NCBI GenBank assembly: GCA_013329455.1
Contig: DUKF01000016.1
Location: forward strand, 1 to 8,729
Length of the DNA stretch: 8,729 bases
Source of the DNA: Methanotrichaceae archaeon
GTDB lineage: Archaea; Halobacteriota; Methanosarcinia; Methanotrichales; Methanotrichaceae
Reading direction: 5' to 3'
Positions within the stretch are counted from its first letter, which is position 1. Each line of letters begins with the position of its first letter. The notes beneath the pieces were generated by a model. That model saw only the letters and a program-made list of their open reading frames with translations. It searched no databases and was not told the origin of the DNA. Below, one piece after another: positions 6,182 through 8,729 of the stretch. The position numbers and the translations under genes are program-made.

Positions 6182-6838
6182 TCAGCGTACAAGTCTTGAC
6201 CTGGTGATCTCAAGCTTTCTCAGGTTTCCAGACCACTTCTTCTCGAAATTCAACTCTATACGGCCCAGCATGTCGGGGCCCGCAATGACGAATGTCTCGA
6301 ACTCGCCGGATTCGCCCAGGGGACTTATCCGGTTCTTATCACAAGCTTGAAGAAAATCGTCCAGAGATCCCCTGTCCAGAACCCGCCCAAGCCAGCTATC
6401 GTTGAGGCAGTCGGCCCTTAATATCGAGATCATGATCTCGAAGCCCTCTTCGATCATATTTGCGAGCATCTCTGCGGGGTCTTTGTGCCAGAGGGGCGAA
6501 ACGAGCTGGATGTTGAGGTTCTGGCAGACTTTCGCCAAGCGGTTCCGCCGATAGTTCGAGGCCGCGGCTCCATGGCAGAGGCCGTCGATCTCGAGGGGGG
6601 CGAGGGCTTCGATTAGGGGCGAGATCTCGTCTTTCTCGTCAGCGCCGAACTCGATCTGGGGTGTGGTCAGAGATCGGACCGAAATCCTTGTCAGATCCGG
6701 ATCAATGCTCTTGTACATGCGGGAGCTTTGGGGCGCTTTCGCCGTGACCAGATACCCCACCTCAAGCCCTGCTTTCCGCGATAAGTGGAAGCTGTAGACT
6801 GAGGCTGCGTCACCAGAGAAGAGGACGGCAACCTTCAA
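6182..6838 (-). CDS. Dph6/MJ0570-like ATP pyrophosphatase family protein with degenerate PP-loop
   Basis: 218 residues, close to the usual 220-230 of archaeal diphthine-ammonia ligase-like proteins. Dph6 uses ATP and ammonia to amidate diphthine on elongation factor 2. The family C-terminal signature is intact: IDGLCHGAAASNYRRNRL (about 83-100), SPLWHKDPAEML, SWLGRVLDRGSL, and PLGESGEFETFVIAGPDM. The N-terminal PP-loop, normally SGGKDS, reads SGDAAS at residues 8-13, so the lysine and aspartate are both gone. Adenylation may therefore be lost or altered, and this is perhaps a diverged paralogue rather than the working diphthamide enzyme. The start is TTG with GGAGGGG (6852-6846) 7 bases upstream. 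It lies 31 bases downstream of the DUF1614 gene and is probably co-transcribed. Family membership is secure; catalytic role is doubtful. Confidence 0.87.
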   Translation of the reverse strand: MKVAVLFSGDAASVYSFHLSRKAGLEVGYLVTAKAPQSSRMYKSIDPDLTRISVRSLTTPQIEFGADEKDEISPLIEALAPLEIDGLCHGAAASNYRRNRLAKVCQNLNIQLVSPLWHKDPAEMLANMIEEGFEIMISILRADCLNDSWLGRVLDRGSLDDFLQACDKNRISPLGESGEFETFVIAGPDMLGRIELNFEKKWSGNLRKLEITRSRLVR

Positions 6839-6845
6839 CTCGAAA

Positions 6846-6852
6846 CCCCTCC
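6846..6852 (-). promoter_or_regulatory. Ribosome binding site GGAGGGG for the Dph6-like gene
   Basis: A strong Shine-Dalgarno match on the minus strand, 7 bases before TTG 6838. It fixes the TTG start, which places the product's MKVAVLFSG strand exactly where family members begin. Confidence 0.7.
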
Positions 6853-6869
6853 GATTAAGCCTGCGATGG

Positions 6870-7682
6870 TCACGGGTCGGTGCAGCTTTTTGAGCTGATC
6901 TGGCCCGATCGGTGGAAGTAGTGGACGACGAAGGCCGCCAGGAGGACTGCCATGATCCCCGTGAGAAAGATTCCGTCGAAGATCCCTGCCCCGCCGATGG
7001 AGAGGACGAGGGGTTTGTCGCTCATGTCCATAGATCCGGGGCCGATCATCGGAGGTGCAAGCTGTGCCAGAACTCCGGGGGTGAGGAGGCTGAATACGTC
7101 GGCTCCGAGGAGGGTTCCGATCGTCCCGCTGATGTAGGCGAGGGCCGGAGCCGCCTGGAGCCTTCTTGCGAGGGTGAGGCCGCATAATGCGGCGAGGGTG
7201 GGAGGGACATAGACGGGAAGGAGAATCCCCTCGTTGGCCACCGGAATCGCCATCCAGTAGGTTATCACTGCCACTATCAGCGTTCCCAGGATCGCCCTTC
7301 TCGTCGAGACGTGGCATCTGACCAGGATCGTCAGGGAGACGACGATCGGGATTATGCACCCGCCCAGGTTCACGGCCAGGGAGATGGGATGAAAGGTGGC
7401 GGGAAAGGACAAGTCCATCATCGGCGAGAGTAGCGAGGCGACCTCCAAAAAAACCGGTGGATAAGCGGTGATGAGCCCTGTGTGGAGGGGTACGTCCACA
7501 GCGCTTCCCGCAAAGCTTCCGAAGACCATCAAAAGGGCGTGCCAGTGGCTGAACCCCACCTGGAAGAAGGCCTCTGTCGTGAGCCTGAAGAAGAGGTAAA
7601 TGATGATCAGAGGTGCGGCCAAGGCCAGCAATATGAGCGCAAGAGAAATGGGGATCGCGAGCCAATCGAACAACTTCAACAC
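6870..7682 (-). CDS. DUF1614 family multipass membrane protein
   Basis: 270 residues with about seven membrane helices, at roughly 5-33, 46-66, 101-122, 129-146, 152-172, 179-200 and 228-256. It shows the DUF1614 pattern: AVNLGGCIIP near 103-112, PALAYISGTIGTLLGADV near 178-195, and SIGGAGIFDGIFLTGIMAV near 228-246. Polar and glycine-rich motifs inside the helices suggest a transporter or membrane enzyme, but no function is established for the family. I take the GTG at 7682 as start: there is no ribosome binding site, but a TATA box 24-31 bases upstream would begin the transcript almost at the GTG, so it may be leaderless. A TTG directly follows the GTG as an alternative. It is the first gene of a unit with the Dph6-like gene; nothing in the sequence shows a functional link between them. 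Confidence 0.88.
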   Translation of the reverse strand: MLKLFDWLAIPISLALILLALAAPLIIIYLFFRLTTEAFFQVGFSHWHALLMVFGSFAGSAVDVPLHTGLITAYPPVFLEVASLLSPMMDLSFPATFHPISLAVNLGGCIIPIVVSLTILVRCHVSTRRAILGTLIVAVITYWMAIPVANEGILLPVYVPPTLAALCGLTLARRLQAAPALAYISGTIGTLLGADVFSLLTPGVLAQLAPPMIGPGSMDMSDKPLVLSIGGAGIFDGIFLTGIMAVLLAAFVVHYFHRSGQISSKSCTDP

Positions 7683-7705
7683 CCGGAATATAATTTGTTG
7701 GGGCG

Positions 7706-7713
7706 GTTAATAT
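7706..7713 (-). promoter_or_regulatory. TATA box for the DUF1614 gene
   Basis: TATATTAA on the minus strand, preceded by purine-rich GGAAGAC (BRE-like). Its centre is about 27 bases from GTG 7682, predicting a start of transcription at or within a few bases of the start codon. A second AT-rich element (AAATTATATT, about 7696-7687) is too close to the GTG to serve this start. Confidence 0.5.
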
Positions 7714-7770
7714 AGTCTTCCAAACGCTGGAACCGAAAAGAGGATCTCTTTCGAGGAAGGCCTGACCGAT

Positions 7771-7814
7771 AAATGGAGATTAGTAAATGGAACGTAAAAT
7801 GAGCATAAATGGAG
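7771..7814 (+). repeat. Short AAATGGA-type direct repeats before dut
   Basis: AAATGGAG (7771), AAATGGAA (7785), AAATGAGC (7797) and AAATGGAG (7808) recur at 14, 12 and 11 base spacing in the 54 bases before the dut ATG. The last copy supplies GGAG, the likely dut ribosome binding site. The first overlaps a weak TATA-like GATAAAT (7769-7775). Spacing near one helical turn could suit a protein binding along one DNA face, but the motif is short and AT-rich, so chance is possible. Confidence 0.35.
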
Positions 7815-7824
7815 CGTTTTCAAG

Positions 7825-8331
7825 ATGGCGATAATTGCAGGCAAAGAGCTTCAAGAGATCCTGGACCGGGGCGTCGTCCTGGAGATGATCGATCCCGAGG
7901 TTCAGGTCCAGATGTGCGGGGTTGACCTCACCCTCAGGTCTATTGAGCGGTTCGTAACACCCGGTGCGGTGGATTACGACAACAAAGAGCGTGTGATCTC
8001 GAAGACCCAGGAGGTCGCCTTCGACGATTCGGAATGGGTCCGTCTGGAGGCGGGCTGCTACCTTGTGACCTTCAACGAGACCGTCAGCATACCCAAAGCC
8101 CTGACCGCTCTTGCCAGGCCCAGGTCGAGCCTCCTACGGAGCGGGGCGACTGTTGAGACCGCCCTCTGGGACCCGGGGTACAGAGGACGGAGCCAGTCCC
8201 TTCTCGTCGTCCACAACTCGAAGGGACTGCGGCTGAAGAGGAACGCTCGGCTGATCCAGCTCGCCTTCTACAGGCTCTCCAGCCTGGCGGAAAAGGAGTA
8301 TGAGGGAGCTTACCAGGACGAGAACCTCTGA
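7825..8331 (+). CDS. dut: Deoxyuridine 5'-triphosphate nucleotidohydrolase, archaeal type
   Basis: Hydrolyses dUTP to dUMP and pyrophosphate, keeping uracil out of DNA and supplying dUMP for thymidylate. 168 residues, the length of archaeal Dut in the DCD/DUT superfamily (trimeric beta-barrel). Visible motifs: VQVQMCGVDLTLR (26-38), AGAVDY-like PGAVDYDNKERVIS (46-59), RPRSSLLRSGATVETALWDPGYRG (98-121, read as two adjoining motifs), LLVVHN (126-131), and the C-terminal arm EYEGAYQDENL (158-168) that closes over the nucleotide. At the position of the dCTP deaminase catalytic glutamate (LEFYN in E. coli Dcd) this protein has LVVHN, so deaminase activity is unlikely. The ATG start has GGAG (7811-7814) 10 bases upstream. 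Stand-alone gene, divergent from the DUF1614 unit. Confidence 0.93.
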   Translation: MAIIAGKELQEILDRGVVLEMIDPEVQVQMCGVDLTLRSIERFVTPGAVDYDNKERVISKTQEVAFDDSEWVRLEAGCYLVTFNETVSIPKALTALARPRSSLLRSGATVETALWDPGYRGRSQSLLVVHNSKGLRLKRNARLIQLAFYRLSSLAEKEYEGAYQDENL

Positions 8332-8384
8332 ATTTGCCGTCCCGCCTCAGTCGGTTCAATCGTCTCGACCTTCAATCTTCCGCT

Positions 8385-8729
8385 TCACACGCTTTCCCTC
8401 TTCACCTCGCCCAGACGGCGGCGGTCGGTGGGCAAAAGCTCTGAGTCCAGCTCGTAGATGAGGGGTGTGCCCGTCGGGATCTCGACCGCAGAGATGTCCC
8501 GGTCCGAGATCTGGTCGAGGTGTTTGACCAGGGCGCGAAGAGCGTTTCCGTGGGAGACGACGAGGGCCCTCCGGCCAGATCAGATCTCGGGGGCGATCCT
8601 CTCATCCCAGAAGGGGACGACCCGATCTGAGACGTTTTTCAGCGACTCGGAAGATGGCAGAAGATCCCGAGGAACGTCGCGGTAGCGCCGGTCGAATTTG
8701 GGATGCCGGGGGTCGTCCGGATCGAGGGG
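8385..8729 (-). pseudogene. gpmA: Phosphoglycerate mutase (2,3-bisphosphoglycerate-dependent), interrupted by in-frame TGA, 5' end outside window
   Basis: The last 114 codons are visible, one of them a stop. The product interconverts 3- and 2-phosphoglycerate in glycolysis/gluconeogenesis. The translation aligns with the C-terminal half of bacterial Gpm[21 protein letters not shown], then [27 protein letters not shown] with the second catalytic histidine (SHGN), then [15 protein letters not shown] and a short tail ending RESV. The catalytic RHG at the N-terminus lies beyond the window. The TGA (8582-8580) falls where GpmA has Lys or Arg (MKSGER in E. coli), and the frame is the same on both sides, so one base change (for example CGA or AGA to TGA) explains it. 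Either the gene is recently dead or the base is a sequence error. It converges with dut, with 53 bases between the ends and no clear terminator. Confidence 0.85.

Noticed and set aside
6835..7665. 276-codon minus-strand frame overlapping the DUF1614 gene
   Set aside because: Its product is rich in Arg, Pro and His with low-complexity character, while the overlapping frame gives a clean multipass membrane protein matching DUF1614.
8580..8582. TGA as a selenocysteine codon in phosphoglycerate mutase
   Set aside because: The position is Lys/Arg in homologues and not catalytic. Archaeal selenocysteine use is known mainly from Methanococcales and a few other lineages, and no cysteine homologue is expected here.

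Overview
The window (about 60% GC by eye) reads as chromosomal DNA of a methanogenic archaeon. The best fit is Methanosarcinales, near Methanothrix/Methanosaeta, which is an inference from gene content. The evidence is an archaeal-type aspartyl-tRNA synthetase, an archaeal-type dUTPase, DUF835, DUF1614 and archaeal BofA-like membrane proteins, a Dph6-like ATPase, TATA-box promoters, and frequent TTG/GTG starts preceded by GGAGG or GGTGA ribosome binding sites.

Layout. Positions 1-403 (minus) hold the 5' part of a secreted protein with tandem DUF333 repeats, cut by the window edge. Positions 404-790 are mostly non-coding: a possible TATA box for the secreted gene, a decayed gene fragment with a frameshift at a T-run (568-735), and a terminator-like hairpin for aspS. 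Positions 791-2095 (minus) are aspS. Positions 2096-2342 are a divergent promoter region with an unassigned 41-codon ORF (2239-2364). Positions 2343-6098 (plus) form a compact transcription unit: a two-helix small membrane protein, a 1065-residue SSS/SLC5-type transporter domain fused through a STAC-like segment to two DUF835 domains, and a small BofA-family membrane protein. Positions 6182-7682 (minus) are a two-gene unit: a DUF1614 membrane protein followed by a Dph6/MJ0570-like ATP pyrophosphatase whose PP-loop has decayed. Positions 7825-8331 (plus) are dut. Positions 8385-8729 (minus) are the 3' part of a cofactor-dependent phosphoglycerate mutase gene interrupted by an in-frame TGA.

How the genes work together. 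The central plus-strand unit is the most interesting part. The large protein has the front half of CbrA-type sensors (solute:sodium symporter domain plus STAC), but the histidine kinase is absent and two DUF835 domains take its place. A two-helix protein overlaps its 5' end by four bases (TTGA), as small subunits accompany some SSS transporters. This suggests a membrane transporter-receptor that signals through DUF835 modules. The function is inferred; the domain order is read directly from the translation. The remaining genes are housekeeping (aspS, dut) or poorly characterised.
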